The notes: generated from the letters alone by a model not told the origin. Positions 37,254-46,378 are shown, counted from the stretch's first letter. The stretch is 64,000 nucleotides of DNA from Bacillota bacterium (GCA_013177945.1 JABLXW010000008.1:124001-188000), one strand, 5' to 3'. Program-made: numbers and translations.

Positions 37254-38567
37254 ATGGCACCGGACCTCTCTCCTGAAGAAATCCTGTCTGAACTGATCAA
37301 AATCAATACAACCAACCCGCCGGGAAACGAAATCAAGGCAGCCCTTTTCTTGAAAAACCTCTTCGACAGGGCGGGAATCCCCAACGAGATCGTTGAGGCG
37401 GCACCGGGCCGCGCCAGCTTCCTTGCCTTCCTCGGCCCCGCGCCGCCTGCGGCAAGGCGCCTCCTCTACCTCTCGCACCTGGATGTGGTTCCCGCGGGCG
37501 GCAGCTGGAGCTTCGATCCCTTTGGGGGAGAAATCGAAAACGGGTTCGTCCATGGAAGAGGAGCCCTCGACTGCAAGGGCATGGCTGCCGCCCAGGCCGC
37601 CGCCTGCCTCATCCTCGCCCGGGAGCAGGAGAGGAAACCCCTGCGGGGAACTCTGATCTTTGCCGCAGTTGCGGATGAAGAAAAGGGGGGGAGGTATGGA
37701 ATCCGGCACCTGCTCAGGCACCACAGGGCGAAGATTGCAGCGGACTTTGTGGTCAACGAAGGGGCGGAGGAGCCCCTGAACCTGGGAAAAGAAAGTGTTT
37801 ACTTCATCCAGACCGGGGAAAAGGGGCTGGCCTGGAGCACCCTGAGGGCCAGGGGAACCGCGGCGCACGGCTCCCTCCCCAGCCTGGGAAAAAACGCCGT
37901 CCTCGCGATGGCGCGGGCGGTCAAAAACCTGGGAGACTACCAGCCGGAGGTCGTCCTCCTTCCGGAGGTAAGCAAACTCCTCGATACACTCGCAAGGATG
38001 AAGGGCTGGAGGGAGCCGGTCACTCCGGCAAACCTCGCCTCCTTTCTTGCGGGCTGGGAGGACCGGGGCTTCGCCGCCACCCTCCACGCCATGACCCGCC
38101 TCACCATCTCCCCCAACGTCGTCCGGGGGGGAGTGAAAACCAACGTCGTCCCCGACCTGTGCGAGGTCGAAGTGGACATCAGGGTGCTGCCGGGGCAGGA
38201 CCGGGCCTACGTTTTCCGGGAATTGCGCAGGTGCGTGGGAACCGAGATCGAAATCGAGATGCCCAACTACCGCCCCCCTTCCTTTTCGCCGGTCGCTTCC
38301 CCGTACTACGACTGCATCGCAGCCGCCATTAAAGAAATCGGAGGGGGAGCCGCGGTGACCTGCCTCCCCATGATCTCCCCGGGCGCCACCGATTCCCGCT
38401 TCCTGCGGGAGGCCGGCTTCCCCTGCTACGGAGTGGCCGTCCTCGCCCCCGATTTTCCTCCGGAGTTGAGGACGACAATCCACGGCCCCGACGAACGGAT
38501 CGACATCCGGAGCCTGCACCACTTCACCAGGTTTTTCGTCACCCTCGCCCGGAAATACCTGGGTTGA
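37254..38567 (+). CDS. M20 family metallopeptidase (ArgE/DapE/CPG2 group)
   Basis: The 437-residue enzyme is a dizinc amidohydrolase. The first His ligand is in YLSHLDVVPAGG, the bridging Asp in GRGALDCKGMAAAQAA, the catalytic Glu-Glu pair in FAAVADEEKGG and the later ligand in DFVVNEGAEE. A lid/dimerisation domain follows (residues 190-310). Similar proteins remove acyl groups from amino acids or cleave small peptides; substrate unknown. It is the only plus-strand gene between 23 and 56 kb. AAGGAG lies 14 bases before the ATG. Confidence 0.9.
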   Translation: MAPDLSPEEILSELIKINTTNPPGNEIKAALFLKNLFDRAGIPNEIVEAAPGRASFLAFLGPAPPAARRLLYLSHLDVVPAGGSWSFDPFGGEIENGFVHGRGALDCKGMAAAQAAACLILAREQERKPLRGTLIFAAVADEEKGGRYGIRHLLRHHRAKIAADFVVNEGAEEPLNLGKESVYFIQTGEKGLAWSTLRARGTAAHGSLPSLGKNAVLAMARAVKNLGDYQPEVVLLPEVSKLLDTLARMKGWREPVTPANLASFLAGWEDRGFAATLHAMTRLTISPNVVRGGVKTNVVPDLCEVEVDIRVLPGQDRAYVFRELRRCVGTEIEIEMPNYRPPSFSPVASPYYDCIAAAIKEIGGGAAVTCLPMISPGATDSRFLREAGFPCYGVAVLAPDFPPELRTTIHGPDERIDIRSLHHFTRFFVTLARKYLG

Positions 38568-38598
38568 AGCCAGGGGCCCAAAAGGGCGCCTGCCTCCT

Positions 38599-41031
38599 TT
38601 ATGCTTCCCCGTTGTCCTCGCCATTGTGCTTCTCCCGACCGGGCTTTTCCCGCTCCGCCCCGGCGGCGGCCCGCACCTGCTCCGCAAGAGCCTTCAGGCG
38701 CGCCGCAACGGCGGCATGCACCGTTCCCGGGGGAAAGCTCCCATCGGGCAAGCGCTCTCCCGCCGGCATCCCGGTGAGGATTTCCAGCCCTTCGTCCACC
38801 GTGCTGATCAAATAAACATGAAATTTCCCCTCCCTGACGGCCTCCACCACATCTTCGCGCAGCATCAGGTTCCGGAGGTTTCCCGCCGGAATCAGGACCC
38901 CCTGGTCCCCCGTCAGCCCTTTCAACCGGCAGATGTCGTAAAACCCTTCGATCTTTTCGTTGATCCCCCCCACCGGCTGCACCTCCCCCTTCTGGTTGAC
39001 GGAGCCGGTCACAGCCAGGTTTTGCCGGAGCGGAATCCCGCTCAGGGCAGAGAGAAGGGCGAAAAGCTCCGCGCAGGAAGCGCTGTCCCCCTCCACCCCC
39101 TCGTAGCTCTGCTCAAAAACAAGCCTGGCGCTCAAAGAGAAGGGCGTCTCCAGGTGGTACCGCTCCGCCAGGTAGCCGGTGAGGATGAGCACCCCCTTGG
39201 TGTGGATCCTCCCCCCGAGCCGCGCCTCCCGCTCGATGTCAATAACTCCTTCCCTCCCGGCGGCGACGGTTGCCGTGATCCGCGTCGGCTTTCCGAAGTC
39301 CAGGTCCCCGAGGCTGATTATACTCAAGCCGTTGACCTGACCGACCTTCTTGCCGTGGAGATCGAGGAGGATGGTGTTCTTCCGGATCGCGTCCTGAATC
39401 ATCTGCTGGATTAAATTGGAACGGTAGAGCTTCTCGGCCGCAGCCCGGCTGACGTGTGCAGCGGTAACGTAGGGAGCCCCCTCCTGCTGGGCGTAGAAGC
39501 AGGCCTCGCGGGCAAGATCAGCAATCTCCGCAAAGCGGGTCGAAAGGAGTTCCTGCGCTCCTGCAAGGCGGGAGCCGTACTCCACCAGCTTTGCCACCGC
39601 CGAGGCATCCAGGTGGAGCAGGTTTTCCTTCTGGCAGAGGGTGGCAAAAAAGGCGGCGTACTTCTGGACGTTCTCCGGGGTGCGCTCCATCCAGATGCCG
39701 AACTCGGCCTTGACCTTGAAGAGCTCCCGAAAATCGGGGTCGAAGTGGTAAAGAAGGGAATAGAGGTAGGAGTCCCCCAGCAGAATCACCTTCAAATCAA
39801 GGGGAATCGGTTCGGGGCGAAGGCTTTTCGTAGCCAGAAACCCGAGCCTTTCGAGGGGGTCCTCGATCACGCCCAGCCGGTCCCGGAGCGCCCGCTTCAG
39901 GCCGTCCCAGGAAAAGGCGTTGCGGAGAAGCTCCTCCGCCGCCACCACCAGGTAGCCGCCGTTGGCGCGGTGCAGCGACCCCGCCCGGATCAGCGTGAAA
40001 TCTGTGATCAGGGCGCCGAACTGCGCCTCCTTTTCGATGGTCCCGAAGAGATTGGAGTAGGTAGGGCTCAATTCGACAACAACCGGGGCGCCCCTGGTCT
40101 CGCTGTTGTCCACCAGGACGTTGACCTCGTATTTTCGGAAAGGGTTTTCCTGCTGCTGCCAGGGCGCCTTTTGCTGTTCTTCCCCGGATTCATGGCGGAA
40201 AAGAGGGAGGCTGTCCAGGATGTCGGTGTAAACAGCATCCAGATAGGAAAGGACGTCGGGGAAGGAGGAATAAGACGCCTTCAGCTCCCCCAGCAGGAGG
40301 TCCAGCGCTCTCCCCGCCACCTGGCGGTCGAGTTCCTTCAGGGCCTCCTGGGCCTGCCGGTCAACCTTCTGGACCTCCCTCAGTGTGGTCCCCACCAGCT
40401 CCTCAATTTTTTCCCGGCGCTCCAGGATCTCCTTCTGCCTGGCTTCAGGCAGGGCCTCAAACTCCTCGGCTTTGAGGGGCTTCCCGTTTACCGCGGGAAT
40501 GATGAAGATCCCCGTCGGCCCGATTTGAATGACAAACCCCGCCGCTCCCGCCTCCTCGTCCAGGCGGCTCAAAAGGGCGTTCCGCTCCCTGGCGTACTGC
40601 GCCGTGGTCTCTTCCCGCCTCTTGGCGTATTCGTCGCTCTTAAAAAGACGCGGGATTTCCTGGCGCGCCTGCTTGAGAAAGTTCCGCATCTCCCCGGCCA
40701 GCTTTCTCCCGTAGCCCGGAGGAAGCTTAAGAACGCGGGGCCGGTAGGGCTCCCGGAAATTGTAGACGTAGCACCAGTCCGGAGGAACTGGCTTCGTCGC
40801 GGCAACACTTTCCAGAAAAGACTGCACTGCGGTGTTCTTTCCCGTGCCGGGGAGCCCGGCCACAAAAATGTTAAACCCCTGGGCCTCGATCCCCAGGCCG
40901 AACTCCAGCGCCTTCACCGCCCGCTCCTGCCCGATGATTGCTTCAAGAGGCTTGATCATCTCTGTTGTTGCAGAGCTGATCTCTTCCCAACGGCAGACCG
41001 CCCGTACTTCTTCGGCTGTCGCTTTCCGCAA
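38599..41031 (-). CDS. LonB-like ATP-dependent protease (AAA_32 + Lon S16 domain)
   Basis: The 810-residue protein has an N-terminal P-loop VAGLPGTGKNTAVQSFLES near residue 55, a long helical insert (residues 120-290), an AAA lid, and a C-terminal Lon protease domain. The catalytic Ser is in GVEGDSASCAELFALLSALS and the Lys in VGGINEKIEGFYDIC. This is the COG1067 family of soluble Lon-related proteases. The residue after the Walker lysine is Asn, not Ser/Thr, but a Thr follows. TTG start with GGGAGG 8 bases upstream. Monocistronic and convergent with the M20 gene, 31 bases apart. Confidence 0.88.
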   Translation of the reverse strand: MRKATAEEVRAVCRWEEISSATTEMIKPLEAIIGQERAVKALEFGLGIEAQGFNIFVAGLPGTGKNTAVQSFLESVAATKPVPPDWCYVYNFREPYRPRVLKLPPGYGRKLAGEMRNFLKQARQEIPRLFKSDEYAKRREETTAQYARERNALLSRLDEEAGAAGFVIQIGPTGIFIIPAVNGKPLKAEEFEALPEARQKEILERREKIEELVGTTLREVQKVDRQAQEALKELDRQVAGRALDLLLGELKASYSSFPDVLSYLDAVYTDILDSLPLFRHESGEEQQKAPWQQQENPFRKYEVNVLVDNSETRGAPVVVELSPTYSNLFGTIEKEAQFGALITDFTLIRAGSLHRANGGYLVVAAEELLRNAFSWDGLKRALRDRLGVIEDPLERLGFLATKSLRPEPIPLDLKVILLGDSYLYSLLYHFDPDFRELFKVKAEFGIWMERTPENVQKYAAFFATLCQKENLLHLDASAVAKLVEYGSRLAGAQELLSTRFAEIADLAREACFYAQQEGAPYVTAAHVSRAAAEKLYRSNLIQQMIQDAIRKNTILLDLHGKKVGQVNGLSIISLGDLDFGKPTRITATVAAGREGVIDIEREARLGGRIHTKGVLILTGYLAERYHLETPFSLSARLVFEQSYEGVEGDSASCAELFALLSALSGIPLRQNLAVTGSVNQKGEVQPVGGINEKIEGFYDICRLKGLTGDQGVLIPAGNLRNLMLREDVVEAVREGKFHVYLISTVDEGLEILTGMPAGERLPDGSFPPGTVHAAVAARLKALAEQVRAAAGAEREKPGREKHNGEDNGEA

Positions 41032-41168
41032 CTCTTATGCCTCCCTTGCACCTCGTTTTACCATCCCCTGATTCTATAAGACTTCGCCCCGATCTCATGG
41101 TTTCCTGCTCATTCTTTTAACGGCGCACCCCGACTTAGAGAAAAAATGCAGGCTTCTGCAAACAGGCT

Positions 41169-41206
41169 CCTGCAAAAATGAAAAGGCCCGGATCCATAAC
41201 CGGGCC
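41169..41206 (-). terminator. Terminator of the ABC exporter operon
   Basis: Minus strand GGCCCGG, 8-base loop, CCGGGCC (41185-41206), then TTTTCATTTTTG. It lies about 95 bases after the permease gene. The rest of the 268-base gap between the LonB-like gene and the permease shows nothing else that I can identify. Confidence 0.8.
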
Positions 41207-41299
41207 GGAACCGCTGTGCCTCCTGGAACCGACGGGATCTTTGCCAGGCAGGAAGGCGGCGGCGAGGACACCTGCGGGATGAGCGCGCCGGCAAACCTT

Positions 41300-42088
41300 T
41301 CACGCGATCGACCTGTGGAACTGGCGGACGGCAAAGGCGGTCGAAGCTGCCGCCAGCAGCGCCAGGACCACCAGCCCGACCCAGAGGTCCTGCCAGATCC
41401 AACCCCTCGTCGCAACCGTCCGCATCGGGGCCACGGCGTAAGAGAGCGGGTTTATATGGGCAATTTGCCGCAGCCATGCCGGCATTGCCTGGGTAGGGAA
41501 CATGGCGTTGCTGGTGAACATGAGCGGCAGGGTCAGGAAGTTCATGATCGCGTGCAGGGCCTCGATCGACTTCAGCATTGAAGAAAGGCCAAGAGATATT
41601 CCTCCCATGATCACGCCGAACAAACTGGCCAGCAGCAGCATAAAAAGCACCCCGGGGACTCCTGTGGCAAAGTGCACCCCCAGGCTCAGAGCGACCACCA
41701 CGATAACAATCACCTGGAACCAGCTCTGAACCATCAATGCCAGCAGCTTCCCGAGCGGAATGGCTGCCCGGTAGATCGGCGCGGTCAGCATCTTGTTCAG
41801 GAACCCCAGCCGCCGGTCCCAGAGCACCGAGGTGCCGCCGAACACTCCCCCGAACAGGGTCGTCATGATCATCACGCCGGGAACCATAAAACTCAGGTAG
41901 TCGCCCGTTCCCAGCATGCGGGCGGCAATGGGATTGCGGGTGAGACCGGCCATGGAGTTCCCCATCAGCACCAGCCAGACGACGGGCTGCACAACCGCCA
42001 TGACAATCCGGGACTTCTGGAGGAACAGCCGCTTTATCTCCCGCCAGAACACCCAGTACACATCAGAAAGAAACCTCCCGATTTTCAT
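41300..42088 (-). CDS. ABC-2 type transporter permease
   Basis: The 262-residue protein (ATG at 42088, MKIGRFLSDVYWVFWREIKR) has six membrane helices and the ABC2_membrane pattern: WLVLMGNSMAGLTRNPIAA, then GGVFGGTSVLWDRRLGFLNK and LTLPLMFTSNAMFPTQAMPAW. Such DrrB/NodJ-like permeases export lipids, polysaccharide or drugs. Its ATG overlaps the ATPase stop codon by 4 bases (ATGA). A GTG 15 bases upstream is less likely because it lies within the GGAGGG ribosome site. Confidence 0.9.
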   Translation of the reverse strand: MKIGRFLSDVYWVFWREIKRLFLQKSRIVMAVVQPVVWLVLMGNSMAGLTRNPIAARMLGTGDYLSFMVPGVMIMTTLFGGVFGGTSVLWDRRLGFLNKMLTAPIYRAAIPLGKLLALMVQSWFQVIVIVVVALSLGVHFATGVPGVLFMLLLASLFGVIMGGISLGLSSMLKSIEALHAIMNFLTLPLMFTSNAMFPTQAMPAWLRQIAHINPLSYAVAPMRTVATRGWIWQDLWVGLVVLALLAAASTAFAVRQFHRSIA

Positions 42089-43101
42089 CTGCGCGCCCTC
42101 CACATCACCATCCGCGCCCGCATCGCCTCATCTCTCCCCCCGCCGTTCTCCCGCATCTCCCGTCCGGTAAAGTGGAGGAAGACGTCGTCGAGCGAGGGGC
42201 GCTTATGCGTGATTGCCCCGATGCGGGCCGGCTGGCCGGAAACCGCTTCAAATATGCGGGGCACTGCGGTTTCTCCATCGGTCACCACCGCAACATAACC
42301 CCGCGCCCCCGCCTCCCGGACCTCGGCGACAAAGTCCTGGGCGCGGATGATCTCAACCGCAGCTGCAATCTCTTCGGCCGTACCCGTGCTGAAGCGGAAT
42401 TCTACAAGTTCGTCCCCAAGCATGCTTTTCAGCCTGGAGGGTGTGTCGATGACTTTGATGCGGCCGTAGTCGATGATGGCGATGCGGTCGCACAGGGCAT
42501 CGGCCTCATCCATGTAGTGGGTAGTCAGGAAGATGGTCATTTTATTGTTCTCCCGCAGGTGGTTGATGTACTGCCAGATCTCCCGCCTCGTCTGGATATC
42601 CAGGCCGAGGGTCGGCTCGTCAAGAAAGAGCACGCGCGGGCGGTGAATAAGTCCGCAGGCTATGTCCAGGCGCTTGCGCATCCCGCCGGAATAAGTCTCC
42701 ACCAGGTCATGTGCCCGGTCTGTCAGATCCACCATTTCCAGCACCTCTGCGATCCGGCGCTTCACCTCACTCCGGGGAAGATGGTAGAAACCGGCCTGCA
42801 GCCTCAGGTTTTCGTATCCCGTGAGGTTGTCGTCTACAGCCAGGTCCTGCGACACATAGCCAATTGCCAGGCGCACCTGGTAGGCCTGGCGGGTGATGCT
42901 CATCCCGGCCACCCTTGCCGCGCCGCTGGTGGGAGCAATCAGCGTTGTCAGCATGGCAATGGTCGTCGTTTTACCGGCTCCGTTTGGGCCCAAAAAACCA
43001 AAAATTTCCCCCTCTTCAACCGAAAAAGTGACGCCGTCCACGGCAGTTACCCCACCGGGGAAGCTCTTGGTGAGCCCCTCCACCTCAATCATCGCGCCCA
43101 T
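42085..43101 (-). CDS. ABC transporter ATP-binding protein, DrrA-like
   Basis: The 338-residue ATPase has Walker A GFLGPNGAGKTTTIAML, signature TYSGGMRKRLDIACGLIHRP and Walker B VLFLDEPTLGLDIQTR, followed by the DrrA-type C-terminal extension with KRPSLDDVFLHFTGREM. I start at the ATG at 43101 (MGAMIEVEGL), 7 bases after AGGGGG; the open frame runs 82 codons further but through an operator-like palindrome and a terminator hairpin. It pairs with the overlapping ABC-2 permease; the cargo is unknown. Confidence 0.92.
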   Translation of the reverse strand: MGAMIEVEGLTKSFPGGVTAVDGVTFSVEEGEIFGFLGPNGAGKTTTIAMLTTLIAPTSGAARVAGMSITRQAYQVRLAIGYVSQDLAVDDNLTGYENLRLQAGFYHLPRSEVKRRIAEVLEMVDLTDRAHDLVETYSGGMRKRLDIACGLIHRPRVLFLDEPTLGLDIQTRREIWQYINHLRENNKMTIFLTTHYMDEADALCDRIAIIDYGRIKVIDTPSRLKSMLGDELVEFRFSTGTAEEIAAAVEIIRAQDFVAEVREAGARGYVAVVTDGETAVPRIFEAVSGQPARIGAITHKRPSLDDVFLHFTGREMRENGGGRDEAMRARMVMWRARR

Positions 43102-43111
43102 AGCAATCCCC

Positions 43112-43131
43112 CTGCATTTTAAAATGTGCAG
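43112..43131. promoter_or_regulatory. Operator-like imperfect palindrome before the ABC operon
   Basis: CTGCATTTTAAAATGTGCAG is symmetric around TTTTAAAA except for one inserted dinucleotide. It sits 10 bases before the ABC ATPase start, over a possible -10 (TAAAAT). A dimeric repressor could bind here; no regulator gene is adjacent. Confidence 0.35.
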
Positions 43132-43261
43132 ATTTTCGTGCAAGATGATCATAAACCAGGAACGCCAAAAATGCATCTCTGCTTTTAACATCGGGGAATC
43201 CCTGGCGGCCACGAGATATCCATCAGGACCCTGCAACGGCGCTCCACGCAACAACAGCAAC

Positions 43262-43281
43262 GGGCGGCAACCTTGCCGCCC
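43262..43281 (-). terminator. Hairpin after the diguanylate cyclase gene
   Basis: Minus strand GGGCGGCAA, 2-base loop, TTGCCGCCC, 25 bases past the stop codon. The following GTTGCTGTTGTTG is only moderately T-rich, so termination may be partial. Confidence 0.5.
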
Positions 43282-43306
43282 TGTTTCCACACAAACAGGC
43301 ACCTCT

Positions 43307-44949
43307 TCAGCACGCCTCAACCCTGTTGCGGCCCCTGTTCTTAGCAAGATAGAGCCCCCGGTCGGCCCGCTCCAAAAGCTCGCCCAAAATCACTTCCACT
43401 TCTGCATCTTTGATCTTTTCTGAAGACGGAAAGCGCGTGCTGTCCAGGGAGGCAAGACCAACACTTACAGTAACTCCGGTTAATCTGCCGCCAATTTCTA
43501 CCTGATGCTCGCTTACGTTCTCCCTGATGCGCTCTGCCAAAAAGCAGCCCGACGTGAGGTTAGTATTTGGAGCCAGGAGGATCAGCTCGTCGCCGCCGTA
43601 GCGCCCCGCCAGGTCGGAGTGGCGCACCGTATTCTTAAAGACCTTCGCAACTTCACATAACACCTGATCCCCAACAGAGTGGCCGTAGGTGTCATTGATG
43701 GTCTTGAAATAATCGATGTCTATGAGGGCAAGCACAAGCGGCTCCCGGTAGCGAAAGGACCTCTTAATTTCTGCCCTGGTCATCTCCAAAAAAGCATGCC
43801 TGTTATAAAGCCCGGTGAGCTGGTCAACAACCAGCATTTCCTGGAGCATCTGGTTCTTTTTCACGAGCTCCGCCTGCTTCTGGTAGAGCTCCTCCTGAAG
43901 CGCCGCCAATTCCCTGGTTTGCTCCTCCAGCCGCACCTTTTGCCTTTCCAGAATCTCCAGCCTTTCGCTCAGCTCGGCCCGCGCTCTCTCGAGAAAAGCC
44001 GCCATGGTGTTGTACGCCCGTGCCAAAACGGAAAGTTCGTTTTTCCCCCCGGCATGAGCACGCTGCCCGGTTTTTCCGGAGGCAACCTGGAATATCATGG
44101 AAGCAAGATCCAGGAGAAACTCGGAAACAAATGAAGCAAGCCTCCTGGCAAGGAGCAGAAACATCCCAAAAACAGGCAGTACAGCCGCAAAAGCAAGAAG
44201 CAATTTTTTTCTTAAATCTCCAAGAACCGCAGTGAGGTCGCGGGCAACGACGAGTTCCCAGCCGGAATCCCGGAAAACGCTCCGGGCCACTATCAAGCGC
44301 CTGCCATCACCTTTTGCTCTGTCATCGCCCCGAGCAAGAATCAGCCTGCCCCCGCTCTTGAGTGACAAACTGGAAACCTCGCCACCGTCTAAGAACCGGG
44401 AAAGGAAATCCGGAGGAATAAGCCCTGCCAGAACCCCCTGAAACCTGCCCCCAACCCGTACCGGAACCGCAACCACTACCATTGCTCTAGATGAATCCCG
44501 GGAAAAAGCCACGGAAACGCACCCGCGCCCCGTAAAAACCCTTTCCAGGAGATAAGCAAGAGGGGCCTCCGGAGCACCCCGAAGCGAAGCCGTCAACCTG
44601 CCTGAAGCATCCAGAAAAACGAGATCCTGAAAGTAGGGCCGAGACTCCGCAAACTCTTGAAAGAATTTCCGTATCCCTGAAGGTTGAAGGGAGGTGAACT
44701 CGGGATGTTGAGCGATAAATGCTGCCTCTCTAAGTCTATCCCGAAGCCACTCTTCGAGAAACTGCTGCCGGCTGGAAACATAATTCTCCAGGCCCCTGCG
44801 CTCCGTCCTGACGAAGGCTTCCTGACAAAAAAATAAAAAAAAGCCATTCCCAGAAACATGCAGGAGACCGTGATTCCTGTAAGCAAGCAGGTCAAGCAGT
44901 TTTTAAGTTTCCACCTGAAAATCAAGTTTCTTGGAAAAACTCCGAACAT
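43307..44949 (-). CDS. Membrane-anchored diguanylate cyclase, coding frame broken at a poly-T tract
   Basis: An N-terminal frame (ATG at 44949, AGGAG 9 bases upstream) encodes MFGVFPRNLIFRWKLKN and a membrane helix ending GMAFFYFF. The continuation is in the -1 frame: QEAFVRTERRGLENYVSSRQ, a dCache-like extracellular sensor, a second helix (LLLAFAAVLPVFGMFLLLAR), HAMP-like and coiled-coil segments, and a GGDEF domain. The active site reads GRYGGDELILL, with an inhibitory-site RHSD five residues before. The frames meet at T8-A-T7 (44827-44842), which contains a T-TTT-TTT heptamer. The tail alone can start at a TTG at 44596. It would make c-di-GMP, perhaps for the pilus genes next door. Confidence 0.75.
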
Positions 44950-44997
44950 CCAGTCAAACTCCTAGAAAAAATTGAGAGGCCCTTCTCACAAAGCCCC

Positions 44998-45066
44998 TCA
45001 CCATTTTTCCCCTTCCGGGTACTCTTCAAAGCACACTTCGCAAGCCTTGCAGTCATCGGGACGCAA
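44998..45066 (-). CDS. Short Cys-rich leader ORF
   Basis: Between the promoter and the diguanylate cyclase start, one frame gives 22 codons from a TTG: RPDDCKACEVCFEEYPEGEKW, with C-x2-C-x2-C spacing as in metal or cluster sites. AGGGGAG lies about 19 bases upstream, too far for a good fit, so translation is uncertain. It could be a leader peptide or chance. Confidence 0.25.
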   Translation of the reverse strand: MRPDDCKACEVCFEEYPEGEKW

Positions 45067-45098
45067 AAAAATTTTCGATTTTCTTTCTCCCCTGTCTG

Positions 45099-45127
45099 AT
45101 AATAACAGGACTGCTCCCCTGTGTCAA
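45099..45127 (-). promoter_or_regulatory. Strong sigma-A promoter before the diguanylate cyclase
   Basis: Minus strand TTGACA (45122-45127), exactly 17 bases, TATTAT (45099-45104). The leader to the start codon is about 145 bases. It is one of the best promoter matches in the window. Confidence 0.85.
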
Positions 45128-45200
45128 TACTTTTGGCCCCCCGGTACATCAGACTCCCAGGCACCCCAGGCTGCCGCTGCCTGTGGCGGATTTTTGGCCT

Positions 45201-45830
45201 TTAGAAGGGGCTTTGGCGCCCTGGCGCGAGCAGGGGGACAGCTTCTTCCTCCAGGGCGGGCAGGGGGTTTTCCCCGGCATCCACGAAGGTCTTGAGAGTG
45301 AGGCGCGCCTGCAGTACACCGTCAGGCTGTTTTTTGATCTCCAGGCCGTCAATCATAAAAAGCGGGGTTAATCCCTTGATCTTCTTTACGAATGCAACCA
45401 ATTCCGGATAACTGCCAGCACAACCGACATCCAGGGTATACGCAGAAAAGGCGCGGGGTTTCCCTCCCCCCTCCTGGTCCGCGACTGCGGTCACCTCGTT
45501 CAGGGCAACTCCCGCATCTAAAGCACTTCCCCAGAGCTGCTCCACGAGCCGGGCGGGTTCGAGCCGGTAAGGAAACCGGGAGTCCAAAAGAAGTTTCTCC
45601 CGCCGGGCGCGCGCGAGCCGGGCCTGCAGCGCAGAAGTGCTCCGGGCAAGGCTTTGCACAGCCCGCAGCTCTTCTTCCCGGGCGCGGAGCACCCGGCCCC
45701 TCTGGGCGAGGTAGGACTTCGCAGGCAAATACCAAAAGAGAAGAAACAGGGCCGTGAGCAGGCCCAGGCCTGCAAGCGTCAAGAGGACTTTTTCTCTCTC
45801 CGAAAGCCCCGCAACCAACGGCGACTTCAC
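45201..45830 (-). CDS. pilO: Type IV pilus assembly protein PilO-like
   Basis: The 209-residue product has one N-terminal membrane helix (LLTLAGLGLLTALFLLFWYL), a coiled coil (residues 45-80) and a ferredoxin-like C-terminal domain with SAYTLDVGCAGSYPELVAFV and MIDGLEIKKQPDGVLQARL. This is the PilO/GspM plan. It forms the inner-membrane alignment complex with PilM and PilN. It overlaps pilN by 4 bases and ends the pilus operon. Confidence 0.8.
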   Translation of the reverse strand: MKSPLVAGLSEREKVLLTLAGLGLLTALFLLFWYLPAKSYLAQRGRVLRAREEELRAVQSLARSTSALQARLARARREKLLLDSRFPYRLEPARLVEQLWGSALDAGVALNEVTAVADQEGGGKPRAFSAYTLDVGCAGSYPELVAFVKKIKGLTPLFMIDGLEIKKQPDGVLQARLTLKTFVDAGENPLPALEEEAVPLLAPGRQSPF

Positions 45831-46378
45831 TTCTTCTCAGCTCCCCCAGAAAGACTTAGCTGGAGGCTGAACTCGATGCGTCCCTGAGGTCCCCCGGCGA
45901 AAACCCGGCGCAGGTGAACGTCGCGGACAAAACTAAGAGCCTCCAGATTTTTTATGAACCGCACGAGGTCCGCGTAGGTAGAAGCGCTCCCTTCAAGGTC
46001 GAAAACTCCCCCCGCGACCCTCCACCCGGAGTGCGTCACACCGGGCGGGGTGGAGGCGGGAAGCAGCGTCAAGACCTCGGACCAGGAAAGCTCCGAGGCC
46101 ACGGCTTGCTGAAGCCTGCGCGCTTTTTCTTGATTGGCCCCTTCGAGTTTAACCAGCTGGTCATAAAGCGCCGCTGCCTCCTCGTATCTGGCGATGCCCT
46201 GCTCCAGGCGCTTAATCTTGTGGTCCAGATAAAGCCGGAGACCGAGCTGCCAGAAGAAAACGAGGAGCAAAAACCCAAGCACTGCAGCAAAAACTCTGCG
46301 GGGAAAAGCCTTCAGCTTTTCTCTCCTGTCAACCACCCGCAGCTCTCCAGATAAAAGGTTGACCTCCTTCATACCCAC
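45827..46378 (-). CDS. pilN: Type IV pilus assembly protein PilN-like
   Basis: The 183-residue protein opens with the PilN-type cytoplasmic leader MKEVNLLSGELRVVDRREKL, which binds PilM, then a membrane helix (VFAAVLGFLLLVFFWQLGLR), a coiled coil, and a C-terminal ferredoxin-like domain (VAGGVFDLEGSASTYADLVR). It overlaps pilM by 10 bases and pilO by 4, a tight translational unit. Confidence 0.85.
   Translation of the reverse strand: MGMKEVNLLSGELRVVDRREKLKAFPRRVFAAVLGFLLLVFFWQLGLRLYLDHKIKRLEQGIARYEEAAALYDQLVKLEGANQEKARRLQQAVASELSWSEVLTLLPASTPPGVTHSGWRVAGGVFDLEGSASTYADLVRFIKNLEALSFVRDVHLRRVFAGGPQGRIEFSLQLSLSGGAEKK

Noticed and set aside
37131-38687. 518-codon minus-strand frame opposite the M20 peptidase
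   Set aside because: The plus strand carries all M20 metal ligands; the minus frame is a shadow.
45040-45066. GGGACGCAAA on the plus strand, as in GEMM c-di-GMP riboswitches, next to a GGDEF gene
   Set aside because: The rest of the GEMM-I core (GGGCAAACC and the tetraloop) is missing, and the strand is opposite to the GGDEF gene.
44922-45164. 80-codon ORF before the diguanylate cyclase
   Set aside because: It spans the promoter itself and has no ribosome site or family resemblance.
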